A stretch of 64,000 nucleotides of DNA from contig JADNRZ010000014.1 of the NCBI GenBank assembly GCA_015501605.1, positions 1,054,001-1,118,000 of the forward strand. The letters are read 5' to 3'. A program made the position numbers and the translations under genes. Origin of the DNA: Panaeolus papilionaceus. Lineage: Eukaryota > Basidiomycota > Agaricomycetes > Agaricales. The notes beneath the pieces were generated by a model that had not been told where the DNA came from, did no database searches, and saw only the letters and a program-made list of their open reading frames with translations. This document shows, one piece after another, positions 1 to 12,815 of this stretch. Position 1 is the stretch's first letter, and each line of letters opens with the position of its first letter.

Positions 1-3000
1 TGCTCCTGGCGGACTTTATCTTGGATACCAGCCTCCTCGGCCGTTATAAGTTGTTGTATGTGATCAGTTGTCAAAAATATGGCCCAGTGTAACATCGGCA
101 TCACAGCCCCCTGCAATCCTCCTGTCAATGGTCCACGAAAGACAAGTGAGCTTGTATTGTTCCCCAACCAAGTCTATTGTTCTGCCTCTTCTTAACCATT
201 AGCTTTCAATGATTATCTCCAAAGGTGTCCACTTTGTGCTTCGTCTGGTCAAGGCAGCTTCAGACCGACATCAACCCGAGTCGAGGATAATGAAATCCAA
301 TTGAACGTTGCCTTGGCAGATTCCTGTTCCTCGGGACAGTGTCCAACACACATTCCGCTCAGGGACGTTCAGGCCCCCAAGTTCATTCATAAGAACCGTG
401 TGGATATCACACAACTGCTTCCTTCCTCAACCTTCAACTTCGGCCAGGATCGAAGAGCCACTGTAACGTGAGCGAAGCGTTACTTGACTTTCCTTCGTAT
501 CCTTCTCCTTTCTACCTTCTGGCTGTGGTGCTCCTTGATGGACACCTTGATCCTAGCCATTTAATCACTTGCAGCAGGTCTATTTCCCAACGTGTTCTTT
601 TATCTTCGCTTCTGTTCTTCAAACCCAAGATATCCCGTTTGCGGCACGATTCAGAACGGTTTCACAATTGCTTTCAATTCTTCCTTGGAGAGTGCAGTAT
701 TCACCTTGACTGCGAGTGTCTTTCTTTCTTGTAGATTTTTGGAGTGGTATGTTTCGGCAAAAAGAGGAATTCTTCAAAACAAATCTCGCTACTATACATT
801 CATCGTTGTGGGAGACCCTTGTGTACGCCGTCTTAGGCCTCAAGAGCGATGATGGTGTCTTAGACCGTCAAACGAACAATCACATTGACGTGTCTGCACG
901 TTTTGCGTTGACGTGCCCAAGATGTAGTTGTCAAAAATACGGAGGATATCTATTTGGTTTATATGACCTTTTCCCTCGCTATGATCGTTTTCGCGGCCAG
1001 AAGCAAATCGTAGCCGGCTGGTTAGCCCATCTCCTCTTTACGCACCTCAATCAACTCACAAACCCCTTTTAATCTTCACACCAGCGCTACCCATGCTGAC
1101 CAAGCGCGTGTTATGCCCCATAATGTCTCACTTGATTCTGGTATGTCTTTTTCGTGTCTTCTGTTTCATGGAGACCCACAACATCACCAATTGCTTTGTT
1201 TAGCACGCGCGATCTGGATAGACAAGGCGGGAACTGGGACGCCTGGTAAGAAGCATTCAAGCATTCCTTTGTGCCAATAGGCTGATCAGGGTGAAAATCA
1301 AATAGTTTGCGCCGCAACGGGTTCAAGTAGTAAGGGTGCTCAGGCGTCGGTGATCTTCCCAGCGGATGATTGTGCTGTATCCATTATGTCTGATGACATG
1401 AAGGTTGTGGCTTATCATTCCGATTCTTCTTCAGCGGGACCGTCAACCTCCGATACCATATCATCACGTCGACTAGAAGGGAGGCAAGAACCATCAACAT
1501 ACTTTGGTCCCAGTGGCTCCATTACAAGTGAGACCGCAACACCCAGCCAAATTCCCGACACTACCTCGCCGGGATCATCTGATACCACAGGAACTCCACT
1601 CACCAGCTCCTCGCTCTCCATTTCAGTAATCCCAACGACTTCCATTACGATACTACCTGTGATTTCGAGTGGTTCTTCGACCCAGACGTCAGTGTTTTCC
1701 GAAACACAGACGCCTTCTGCTTCTTCGAGTCTGGCGACCTCTTCACCCACCTCCGAGATCCCAACGTCGTCGACTCCCTCCGCGACGCCGTCACCAAGCG
1801 AATCGATGGATAGTTCCAGCTCAACAGTGCCTCCGTCTAGCAGCGTATCCCTGCCTTCCACTCCTTTGACCTCAGTTAGCCTTCCCTCTTCCACTATAGT
1901 GCCTACGTCACTCCCGACTTCTTCACCGACTTCGCGTGTGCCACCTATAGTGACATCAACACCCAGTTCATTGCCTTCCCCACCCTCTTCTCCCCCGCCT
2001 TCTTCAAGTCCACGTTCTACACCACTCCCCACATCCATTCCACCCAGTAGCTATCTACCCTCATCGTAAGTCTGTTGGGAGTCTCGTTTGTTCAACAACT
2101 AACACTCCAATTCATCAGTCGTAGGTCTGGTACAATTACTTCTACCCGCTCAACGACATGTAAGTGGGAAACTATTCCTTTGACAATGGGACCACGCTTG
2201 CTTACTGGCGTTACACATTATTGTTTTAGCGAATGTCCCTTCATCGGCCTTGTCTACCAGCTCACATGCGACGCGTTTCACAGCGACGGTGGTCAGGACC
2301 GTATATACTAATGGAAAAACGACCACAATCACGACCATTATCGAGACGAACTCATTGAGCACCGACTTTGCAAGGCCCGGATCGGGGTGAGTACTGTAGG
2401 ATGTTTTTTGTCACACAATTAAATGACGCTTGTTGCAGTATCGCACGCAATACAGGAGCAATAATTGGGATTGCGATCTCTGCAGCTGTGGTGCTCATCA
2501 TAACTGTTTGCCTTATGTTCTTTGCGTGTAAACGCTTCAAGTCACAACGTAGTCACCACGGTTCAAGTGACAACATTCTTGGACTGGCGCAAGAAACGTT
2601 GTGGCGTCCGCCGATCGATGGGGACGACGAATCTTACACGGGGGGTTATGGGGCGACGATGATAGGTGGTGGCCAAACAGGACCACTTAGTCGGAGTAAT
2701 AGTAACGAAGATCCATCCTCGGGCGATCTTTTGTCTGGTGAAGGAGGGAACGGGAGTGCAGAGAGTGCTGGCGCGGGTATGGCCCACCCCCTTGACCCTG
2801 TGTTTGGTGGCCAGCAGTTGTACGTTTCTGGCCTTGGCGAAGAGCGCAGGAGTTCTCCTGAGAATGGTTCATCGGAAACTCAGATAGCGTCTGCGTGTCA
2901 TTCTGGATTGGCTAACATGCTTCCCCCAGATGATGAGGGCAGGTTGAACAATACCGCTGGAAGCAATTACAGCACAACCTCTCTCACTCTCGGCGGCGAC

Positions 3001-3814
3001 ATATCATCACAAAGTCACGGTGCAACACGAGATGGACTCCTAATGGCTTCTAGCACTAGTCGGAAGCGAGGTTCTATGCCTAGTCCTCGGCCCATGTCAG
3101 ACGACAAATACCGCCGACACAGGTCAACACCACCAACTGCCTTCCTGGGCACTCGTGAACCACAGAGTCCCCCAGAACGATCTCCAGATTTTAACGACAA
3201 AGGCAGTATTCGTTCTTTCATTGGAAAACTCAGGAATAGCCGCCACATGTCGCTTCAGAGCATGATGACTATACGCGGAAATGGAACTAAAGCCACATCT
3301 CAGGAATCAATAACGACACGAGCCATGACCAACCTATACTCTCCTTCGCTTCTCAATCCCCCTATCCCTCTTCCGCAGCCTTCGCCCGCGCTGCTTCACT
3401 TCCCTCGCGGTGTTACAGGTAACGGTTACAACACGTCCGCAGAAGCCATGTCATATGCGTATAGCTACCCCAATGCTCCCACTGTTCTTTGGCCCCCTGC
3501 TACATTACCCCCTGCACCTTCACCTGTGCCTACAGAAAATTCAAGCATGGTGGAAGGACTTCTTCACCCTCGTTTACGAATGAGTTCGGGTCTTCCTCAC
3601 CAGGCCAGTGTCACTAGTTTTCGCGATCATGAAGATTACACGAGACCTATTAATGGGGTAAGTTATCATATTATACTCTTTCATATTATTTCTCATTTAG
3701 CCATTCTAGCTGGTAAACAACCATATCCGAAGTACGACAACCTTTGACACGCACGATACCATGTCTGAATACGGAGATTCGATTTCCTCACCACGGATTG
3801 GGACCACTTCATAG
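1..3814 (+). CDS. Ser/Thr-rich single-pass membrane protein, 5' end outside the window
   Basis: The 3' exons are well supported: 1026-1140, 1204-1245, 1306-2065, 2119-2159, 2230-2386, 2439-3657 and 3710-3814 (TAG), all phase-consistent. The 5' side is probably 1-55, 107-145 and 203-462 or 467; splicing between about 463 and 1025 is unresolved. The order is a Cys-containing ectodomain, then a long Ser/Thr/Pro stalk (from about 1430 to 2160), then a TVxTNGxTTT-like juxtamembrane segment, then one hydrophobic helix (about 2448-2520: GAIIGIAISAAVVLIITVCL). A basic stop-transfer run (KRFKSQR) and a cytoplasmic tail of about 400 residues follow, with many SP/TP sites. This layout is usual for fungal cell-wall sensor or mucin-like surface proteins, where the stalk would be heavily O-mannosylated. 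That is the general class only; I do not recognise the family. The gene is convergent with the S41 protease gene. Confidence 0.75.
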
Positions 3815-4281
3815 AAGTTTTGAAACGATCACGACCTTTTGACGACGATGACGATATCATCTTCCGGCCACCTTATTTCACATTATATTTGTTTTTATTT
3901 TTCAACTTTTCCATACCACTTCATTCATTTGTATTCACTTCATAATCTGGCATTGACAACCCATTTGTACCTTTTGTTCATTTCAAAACATCCCCTTTAT
4001 TTCCTGTTTTCGCCTCTTCGGCATGCATGTATAAGTCGTTTTTCCTGTTTTTACAAGTTATTGAAGCCCTTGAGGTCATCGACACTATGATAGGGTATTA
4101 CGGTAGTTACTTTCACGCAAGGCACCACTGACTTCTCGGTTTTGGAAGTCGTCTGCCTTGGTTGTTCCTAATCCTCGACATAGATCGTCGCATTCGCTCT
4201 CACAACGCTGTCTTTAATCTCGCTTTGTGGAAAATAAAATGTATTTGTATTGTTCGCTCCTTGTTTTTTTTTTTTGCATAC
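3815..4281. other. Convergent intergenic region
   Basis: This holds the 3' untranslated regions of the membrane-protein gene (+) and the S41 protease gene (-). A T-run lies at about 4265-4275. No gene is seen; one 83-codon frame (3839-4090) is AT-rich and has no family features. Confidence 0.6.
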
Positions 4282-7200
4282 TTAAGATAGCAGCTTCTTT
4301 GCCACCGTCTCCCAAATAGCCACTGGGTTGTTGGCGCTTGATAACGGGTGATGATAAGTATCCAACATCAACGAAGCACAACACTTCTGACTCACATATC
4401 AGGCGTAATCGGAAGGTTGAGGTCGGCAGCGTGGTTTTGCCATTCTGTCGAATTAGAGACGGATTGAGCCCAAGAGGTTCATGAAGCTAGAGTAATTAAA
4501 TTATTACCTTCAGGTTGCGTAGTATCATCGACACCGAAGCCCAATCTCCATGTAATTCCTTGCACACCGTTAACAAGCCTAGTATAAATTTAATAAGCAA
4601 AAACACGCGAAGAATTCGAGAGTGTGTACGTACAAGTCGGGTGGCGCTAAGCTATTGTTCTTGAGTCCAGTAGACTAGAAGAGAAGTGCGTCAGTAAGGA
4701 AACGAGAGGGCTACAAAAAGAGAACAAGGGTCCTCTCACCTTGACTTCAGTGTCAATCGTTGAGTAATCTGTTGATTGGCCACCAACGGTACCGCAATAC
4801 TGTTGCTGCACGCCTTGCCTGCCACCGAGAACCACAGTCTTGGATCCTTCCTTCTTAGCCATGGTGATCTGCAAGTAATGTTAAAATTAGCCAAGGAGTG
4901 TTGAGCGGATGTACATACACTGAACAGCGAGCATGAGCTTGCGCATCTGTATTCACGTTTCGGTTGGTAATGTAAAACAATAACGTAAAAAGGGGACACA
5001 CCTTCCGTTCGAGACAATTACCACCTTGGTCGTATCAAAGAGGGCAGTCGCAGGAGGGGTGGCTGGGAAGTCTGACGCAGCGCATTCTTCACCAAGCCTG
5101 TGGCAAAGTAAGACACCAAGAACAAAAGTTTATACGTACAAAGATTCAACGCACCTTTGGGTGAAAGCGTCCTGGTGCCTGTTCACAACGACATTGACCG
5201 GAGGCAAGACCCAGTCAGTGCCTGTGGCAAAGAACTTGTTGTTTGCATCTGCCCAGTTGATCGGATTGTACAAAAGCTGGTTTTGAGGATCAGCATTGTT
5301 TTGTACAATTTGCTGCACAATAAGCCGAGCGAGGGGTCCATCTCGTGCTTTGGTGTCTAAACCGGATTGAGGAATAGTTGTCGACTTCGGCCCTGCAATC
5401 TGTGATTTGAAATTTAATCTGCTTGAATTGGAATGGAGAACACAGCACGAGCTTACAATACGATGAAGCCACTAAAAGATGGTTTAATTAAATTAAAGCA
5501 CGTTCGGTCATGAGGATGAATTTCAAACTTACGTGTGCGGCGCAGATAAATCCACCTCCATTGTTAGACTGCAAAGAAGGTTGTCAGCCCGGTGGCGATG
5601 TTCTGCACATTTCAAGTTACTTACTACATCAACAATCAACTGAGTCGCTCCCAGATTTTTCAGATTGGTCAAACCGCTGAGCATGCCCAACAAAAACGTG
5701 CTAAAGTTGGAGTCGGAGAAGGAACCAAGGGCCATGACACCAGTCTTTCCATCTTTGAGCATGTAGAACTGAGAAACACTGCGACTGCCATTCACTGCAG
5801 GAAGGGCAGGCTGGAGTCCAGATGGAAGGACAACGTCAGACGGCGGTGAGGTGTCCATCATCACATTGAGAGGCTGCTTGCGAGCAACTGTGAGAGGAAC
5901 AGGGGGTTGTTGTTGGAACTTGGCTAAAGGGGTCAGAGCGGTGGGAAGCGCATTTGCGTTGATGTTTTCGCCATTTGTACCAGCACGGGCAACACAGTTG
6001 TTTGCACGCCAGCTCGCAAAGTCGGTGAATGCAGCGGTTGCAGTGCCAATACGAGCTCTGTATGGGAGCTGGAGGTTTCGTTGAATAATTAATAATGTAA
6101 ACAACACGAAAAGCAGATGGGTACTCACAGTGATCGTCTCTGGACGAGGTTGCCCAACTCGCTGCACGACGAGAGTAACAGAGTCACTCAAAGGGAGAGC
6201 CTGCTGAGCAAAGTTGCCCATGACATAGTTCCATCCAGTTGAGCTTCGTTGGTAGCTCGAGAAGAAGCTATGATGTGACATCAGTGAAATTCCTAAGTTC
6301 CCTATGTTGGAGGGGGACATACCCGTTTTGACGGGTACCCAAACCTTGGAAGGATCCAGCAATTTTAGCATTGGCGTCAATCGCAACATTCGGTGCTTGT
6401 CCGTTGATTAAGAGTACTCTGGCACCAGAGAGCTGACGTAAAGGTTGTCAGAGGGTAATTATGCACAAAAATGAGATGTCTTACCGATGCTAGTTGCCCT
6501 TTGAGAGGGCCTGGAAGCGCATTTTGCCAAACGTCAATCTGATCAGCAAACTCTGCAGACGCGACTGTGAACGCTTCGAACGCGATGTGGACGTTCTGAC
6601 TGCCGTCGGCCTCTGTGATCAGAGTCAATGGGATAGGGAGGAAGTTGGTGAATAGAGCTATAAAGTAGATGTATTAAGTGGCAGTTCTGACGTCTTTACT
6701 TAGACAGCTCACAATCCTATAAAACGCTTCATTGAGTCGTTTGAATGAATGAACAAGGGAAAGTTACGCACATAACACGAGTTTGCCCAGACACAATGAC
6801 CGTCGTTGAGCCTCTTTAAGGTGCGAGAGATGTCAATATGGAGATCATAGTCCGAGGGGTAGTTTTGTTTTGAAATCCTAGCCAAGTCAGCGAAGAGATC
6901 CTCGTGGACGTCATTGTTGAATGGAGGGGGTGCTTGAATTTGATAGTTCACAGAAGTATGGAAGGCCAATGATTTACTAATAACCTCAATGACCTAATCA
7001 ACGAGGGAAAAAAGAACATTAGAATTAGAAGCAGATAAGAGGGAAGCTTGAGATAACACGAACGTTAGCTTTAATAGCTGGGTCAACCTTAGCAGAGGTG
7101 AAGCAGGCTCGGAGATCCTTGGGTGCGACCCATTTTTGGCCTGCAATAACTGTGCAAGGGTCAACAGGTGCAGGTGGTGGTGGTGGTGGCTTGGGTGGGC

Positions 7201-7297
7201 CAGGTGGAGATGGAGGTGCGGGGGGAGCAGGGGGGACAACGGCGGCAGAGACAACGGAGGCCAAAAGCAAGGTCGAAAGGAGCGATCTGAAGCCCAT
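4282..7297 (-). CDS. Secreted peptidase S41 family protein (CPAF-like)
   Basis: Seventeen exons give 696 residues, exactly in frame: 7297-7064, 6993-6772, 6716-6713, 6657-6485, 6432-6323, 6267-6129, 6068-5625, 5568-5533, 5471-5457, 5399-5155, 5097-5002, 4946-4919, 4868-4740, 4674-4634, 4578-4508, 4444-4396 and 4336-4282. An N-terminal signal peptide (MGFRSLLSTLLLASVVSAA) is followed by a short polyproline linker and the DPC..IAGQKWV start of the CPAF-like domain. The S41 core shows the loop SNNGGGFICAAH (residues 443-454), which in tail-specific/CPAF-like proteases lies at the catalytic serine region. This fungal family is believed to be extracellular and proteolytic, with unknown substrates. 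Exon 3 is only 4 nt and exon 9 only 15 nt; both are needed to keep the conserved reading. Transcription is divergent from the PLAC8 gene across a 4.35-kb gap. Confidence 0.9.
6713..6716 (-). other. Four-nucleotide microexon (GATT) of the S41 gene
   Basis: On the minus strand the microexon is bounded by TTTATAG upstream and GTGAGC downstream, with 55-nt introns on both sides. Including it produces C-Y-D-S-L-F, the continuation expected for this family, and keeps all downstream exons in frame. Confidence 0.75.
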
Positions 7298-9341
7298 GAT
7301 TCAACAAGTCAGGTCACTAGAAAACACGGAGAGGGCAAGGCAGAAGACCAGCGAACCACACTTCTGCTCATGTTGCCTTCCTTTTATCTTTGAAAGCAGT
7401 ACGAAGAATTTGAGAGATGAGATGTGTAAGCCTAACCTGGCGATGCGTCGGGCAGAGATAGTAATGGTGCCATATGGCCCCGTATCGCTGGCAGGTACAC
7501 GAATTAAGAGGCGTCAAAGCGGATTTTAGAAGCGATATCATGTGGCGGGACGTGTGATCGTCAATGTGTAACGTCAATATGTAAGAATCTGTTTGAATGC
7601 AAGCGCTAAGTGAGTCCAGCGTTTATTAAACACCAAAACAGGACAAGATATGAGTTTCCACGACAAGCACGACGTTGAGCGAGTTGATCAACGGCGCTCA
7701 GTGTTAGATTTTCTATTAGTGATTAAGCCCGAATTAGCTGTGTTGTTGTCGCTAAACGAAGAACGAGTGTGGGTTTAGTGATGAACTCTGGGTGGGAGTG
7801 AGCTAAAAATATTCACCTTCGTGAGATGGAGGAGCTCCTTCTGTTCCTCGTCTTCCAAAAGAATGTTGTGTTGAAGAGCGTATGATCTCGGTAGTCGTTC
7901 CGTCGGTCAAATTAGTAAGTGAAGGATGTCTTCGTCAAATTTTTGGAAGGGATCCCAGGTTCGATTCATGTGGTAGGTGAACATATGCGATAGAAGACTC
8001 GAAGGCTTAAATGTTTATAAGCCGGATGATGCGCTGCTGAAATTCATCCAGCACTTCATGTCGACATATGGATCCTAGGAAGTCAGAGTTTGATAGGACA
8101 AGAACCCCTCCAAAGTTGGGACAATATAGCCACATGAAACTTGCCCAAGCGGTGGTTTGCTTGGGGAGCATAGATGACTTAAAAACGGATCTATACTTAA
8201 AATTTAAATGATCAGGATTGTGCCAGCAGTTGGGGGGGATAAACATACCAATGATAATAAGTATATCAGCAACGCGAACAAGCCATGGATCTTGGAGCAT
8301 AAGCTTGACAGCCAGTGGTTCAAATTGGCTCCATTCATATCACGACAGTAGTTTTCTAGCAAATATACCCTTAATTTAGAATTTGAGTGGTTAAATTCAA
8401 AGCCATATGGATGAACATTGTTTGAGCAAGGGCAAGAACACGGACGCGACGCGAGAGTAGAACGCCGAGAAGAACGAGGTCAGGGTCGCAACCTTCCTTC
8501 AACCTGCTACGATTCAAGCTCCGCGCAAAATTTGAAACTCAAAGCCCCTATCTAACGGCAAATGCCACTAACTCTTCAGTTTCTTTTCAGTTTAAGCCTT
8601 GCTTAATATAATTTATGAAGGTGTTATATTAATGAGCAAGTAGCCCAACCGATAGTTACACGACCTTCATTGCCGGCTCGGGCGTACCTATCGCTTCAAC
8701 GTCGTCGGCACCAACTCATTATCATTATGAAAGCGCTGCACCTTCGAGGCAATTACATATATTCTATGTATAGGTGCTTCGCAAGACGTATTTCCATAGA
8801 AGATAATCGTAATGCAGATCTGGAATATGATTTTGAGAGCGGGGCTTTAGACCTATTCGAAACTCGCCAAAACCTAGCCCTATTCTCACCACTTCCCTGA
8901 TTTCCGCCAACGTCCAATTGCCACTGGCCTATATCTGACAAGTATCTATACCCATCCATCTCCATGTTAAATTCACTTGCGTTTTGATTATGATCAATGG
9001 TTCTATAAATAACCTCATGTATCGAGGAAATGATGCATGGAACGACGGAGCAAATTGCCTCCGATTAATAGTCCATCACTCAGTCATCTGCATTGTCAAG
9101 GCCAGGGGACGAATATACAATCCCAAGTAGCTCAGTGGGAGTGGTGATTATTTGCGATTAGAGCTTGATGCATGGGCAGAAACGCACCTCTGGAGTCACC
9201 AAAGGTCTCCGAGTCAATTCGAGACCATTGATTTGAACGAACAACAGCCTGAATTCGAAATTATCAATTTACCAAGAAAGGCTGACCGCAAAACATAGAA
9301 ATCAAACATTCTTCATCACCACAAGTTCAAGTCTTGTTCAG

Positions 9342-9349
9342 TATTTAAG
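9342..9349 (+). promoter_or_regulatory. TATA-like element without an evident gene
   Basis: TATTTAAG lies 41 nt before an ATG at 9390 in good context (CACCATGG). That frame stops after 39 codons (MGRRSSRCVALF...). It could mark a short peptide gene, a first exon, a non-coding transcript or a relic promoter. Confidence 0.25.
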
Positions 9350-9995
9350 CACCTCCTTCAGTCGCACGCTCAATAATAACTATACCACCATGGGTCGAAG
9401 ATCAAGCCGTTGCGTTGCGCTATTTATATCCCACGCGCGCCCATCTGAGCGCCATCAAAGCGTCGAAGCATCAACCCTTCAGTCCCCTACGCCCAACCTT
9501 TCAAACTGAGTCTCGAAGATGTGATGCCGGCGTGGAAAACTACATGCGTACTCACATACCCATCTCCGCCTTCGAAGCCCCGCAACAACCTGTAACAGTT
9601 ATGAGCCCCACGCTCCCGGACTGAGATGATACAGGCCTCGCGCCTTCAGCACTCCATGTCCCGCTTAGTTTCGGACGTAATACTTACCAGGTTATCGCCC
9701 AATTTTAGCTTTTCTCTCGTTGTTGTTTGAAGCCAAGCCAATAGGAGGCTTTGGGGGCGTGATCAGGGATCTACACGGTGAGGGGATCCATCCGAAAGCA
9801 AAATGGGTGTAGTCTGGTGTAGTTACACAAAGCCACTAGTGATGCCTTAACGTCGTTCTCATGAACCCCACCTCGTCAAGTTTACCTTAACCCACGACTA
9901 CATACATGTGTAGCGCTTTGATCGTCGGATTCAGGACGCCGGAGAGTTAGAGTAGGCAAAACACTCGGACCGAACTCACTATGTGCATACACCCC

Positions 9996-10003
9996 TATAA
10001 ATA
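9996..10003 (+). promoter_or_regulatory. TATA-like element without an evident gene
   Basis: TATAAATA sits 19 nt before an ATG (10022) that opens only 15 codons. There is no downstream gene until 11652, so this may be a relic or a non-coding promoter. Confidence 0.2.
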
Positions 10004-11504
10004 CCCCCTTACTTACTCGAAATGAGTCGAATCACACCCAAACCCTTTCAGGCTTGGGCGCTATTGTGATCCCATCTCAGGCTTGTCTTCTAATTTTCTC
10101 ATACTTGGCTGAGGGGTGTCTAGAATAACGGGGTGCGCTGCACAGTGGACCATTATGGAGGCTCGTATCATTATGTAGGTGGGCCGATGGCCAAGGATAC
10201 ATAGAGCTGCATGCGCGACGCACACCTCCAAGATTTTTGAGTAATGTACCAGCCCTATCAGTATTACGCCAACGCCAGAGGTGGCGGTGCTATTCCAACA
10301 CCGCCCATACCGGCGCGCACCAATGTCGTCTACTCAACAACCCAGCAATGATGGGCAAGACACAGTTATTTTCAAATTCTTGCTCCACCTTGGCTTGCAT
10401 TCTGAATTTTATGTAACCCCCTCGCAATGAATTTTGATTCTTGAAACACGGCACTAGAAGATGGCATGCTTCTTCTCACCCTTGATTTTCGTATCTACGT
10501 CTGTGTCTGTCTGATTGTCACTCTGAATAGTGGAGTGATAGACGACGCTTTGACTTCGAGTCTCTAGACGACCGTGTTATTCTTCTATGTATGTCGTTTC
10601 TATGTCTTTCATGTCTATTCTTGTGTCGACCTATTCGTCAAGTCCTTGATGTAGCTGCAGACTGTTGTTCTTCAAGTCCTACCGAGCGTTGATTGATTGA
10701 TTCCTTGATGTCTGCAATTCTCTGACCTTGATTGCCGGATCCACCACGCTCGATGCCTCTCATTCTGTTTCGTTTCGTTTCGACGCTTAACCAGATTGAC
10801 ACATCTGCTGTTCTCATCTCTTATCTTCTCGACGTCGTGATCCATCATCTCTCCTTGGATAGACGTCAATATGTATGATGGACTAGGCGTAATAGGACTG
10901 ATAGCTTGATCACATCACATCGCCTCGAGTCTTTTTGACTAACCCACCTGTCCATCCAATAGTATCCCAAAAATGGTGATCGAATGCTCCGTGACTCTAT
11001 CTGAATCGCACAAAGGGCGGGAACGTGAACACTTGGTGAAGACGCGTTGTAAGGGATACCCCCATGCATCATATACATCTCACCGTCCCATCCTACTCTA
11101 AATATCTCAGTTTAGGCTCGTTACCTGGGGCGACCGATCTCTGTCGACTCCACCATGTAACTGCACCGCACCACAGCACCTCGAACGCACCGCAACAAAA
11201 CCCACCAGATTCGTCTCACACCAGAAATCCCACTTATCATATTTATCAAAAATCAAAATCCCCCAAAGCCCTGCCCGGTCCTACCCTGATCCCATTTCCA
11301 GATTAGATCCTCCCTGGATCACAATCCCATCATGTATGGCCCAAGTCCGATGGATTGCGGTGAGCCTGCATCGTTACATACATGATCACGGTCCATCACT
11401 CGCAGGATATGTACTGATACAGCTTCAGTTTCAAGGTTAGATCAAATTTGGCCTGGGTAGTGGTGCCCAGACCACCGCCCATATACCTCAATCAGGATTC
11501 AAGG

Positions 11505-11512
11505 TATAAATA
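11505..11512 (+). promoter_or_regulatory. TATA box of the PLAC8 gene
   Basis: TATAAATA lies 140 nt upstream of the start codon. A pyrimidine-rich stretch (about 11545-11580) follows, the common layout of strongly expressed basidiomycete promoters. Confidence 0.55.
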
Positions 11513-11651
11513 TGCCACTCCAAAGGCCAAATTCAAAATCAGATTCTCCCCCCTCCCTCCCCCTCCGTTCTTGCTCCGTGTTGGGTTTCGTCAACCGTCG
11601 TCGTCTTGTTGTACCCTCCCATAAACCACTCAGTACATCATCACTTAAACA

Positions 11652-12293
11652 ATGGCCTACACCCAACAACCCGGCGCCCACCCCGGCATGTCCGTCGGTG
11701 GCAACCGCAACGCGAAGAACCTCCCCGTCGGTCCTGACGGTCGTGAATGGAGCAACGGCCTCTTTGGCTGCTTTGGTGCTTGTGGAACATGTGCGTTGTT
11801 CTTCTCGCTCTTCCCTGACACATACTAACGCGCTTTCCATTGATAACTAGGTCTCGTCGCCTGCTGCTGCCCATGCATCACCTACGGAAAAGTCAAGCAC
11901 CGCTACGAGCATTTGAACAGCAAAGGGTACCCCGACCCCGAACACGGTGGTGGATGCTGTAACAGCGACTGCATGATTCATGGTCTTTTGATGTGGTGCG
12001 GTTTTGGATTTATTCTTCAGGTATGCACTTTTTTCCTATCTCTCCTTCTGAATGTTTCAGCACTACTCTCTCGGCGCTGTTTTCGCTGTTTTCGTGCGCC
12101 CGAATCTGAATTTGATGCTAATCCAACTTTAAAAATGTAGATGGGCAACCGTGCCAATATCAGAGGGCGCTACAACGTCAAGGGCGGCCCTGTGGGAGAT
12201 TGCTGCGCTTCGTTCTGCTGTACCCCTTGCGAGCTTGTTCAGGAATCCCAGGAACTCGAGTTGGAGGAGAAGTCGTTTGGAAAGAGCGGATAA
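11652..12293 (+). CDS. PLAC8 family cysteine-rich protein
   Basis: Three exons (11652-11790, 11851-12020, 12141-12293) give 153 residues in frame. The sequence shows the PLAC8 signature: a first cluster CLVACCCPCITYGKV, then GGGCCNSDC, and a second cluster CCASFCCTPCELVQE. Between them lies a hydrophobic stretch (MIHGLLMWCGFGFILQM). Family members are membrane-associated, small and Cys-rich. In plants they influence cell number or cadmium resistance; in fungi their function is mostly unknown. Length and cluster spacing are typical. The start codon has AACAATGGC context and a TATA box 140 nt upstream. The first intron has a CTAAC branch site (about 11824-11828). Confidence 0.9.
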
Positions 12294-12815
12294 ATAAAAC
12301 TGCATTCCCCTCTCACTTTTTTTCTGACCCCATACACACACATTTGCATACTTGTATAATCTCTGTTGTTGTTTCCTTTTATCTGTCGTGTATCGTGTAT
12401 ACCAAAAAGTACAATGATGATTTTTTTCAAAAATGAGTCGAGATGTGTGCTTCAGGTTTCCGCTGTTGTCGTGCATCAAGTCAGCTTCGGCGGCGATCTC
12501 TCAAAACACGCGTTTCCCTTTGTCCAGGTACGAATCACACTACGCTCCACTCAAATGTCTTGTCGCACGTCTTGGTTGACAAGGATCGAGCCTCGAGGCG
12601 CGCCGACACTCGAACGACGCGTTACCCTGACGAGATCACGTGTATGGCATCAATGAACAGAATCTCAACAGACGCGAAACTTGAACTTCAACTATTTCTC
12701 AACATACTCCACCAACACCATTTTCACTTCCCTTCACCTTCACGACGCGTTATTCTATCACTACATCGTTGACAATCTATGAACTAAATATTGTGAATAT
12801 AAGAAACGAAATACA
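12294..12815. other. Intergenic region between the PLAC8 and F-box-like genes
   Basis: This holds the 3' region of the PLAC8 gene and the promoter of the next gene. Open frames of 96-109 codons here overlap each other in different frames and show no protein features. Confidence 0.5.

Larger units (their letters stand above)
7298..11651. other. Gene-poor 4.35-kb region
   Basis: No gene can be supported with confidence. A minus-strand frame at 8007-8300, opening upstream as EWSQFEPLAVKLMLQDPW, reads protein-like and has a plausible GTATGT...AG intron (about 8206-8265). It soon meets stops in either splicing and may be a decayed gene. Two TATA-like elements (9342-9349 and 9996-10003) precede only very short reading frames. 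Confidence 0.4.

Noticed and set aside
1415..2038. 207-codon frame antisense to the Ser/Thr-rich stalk
   Set aside because: It is a mirror of the repetitive Ser/Thr codons; Val/Glu/Gly-rich, with no start or splice logic.
9129..9200. tRNA-like D-arm (AGTAGCTCAGTGGGAG)
   Set aside because: No matching T-arm with GTTCRANNC or acceptor stem follows; not a tRNA gene.
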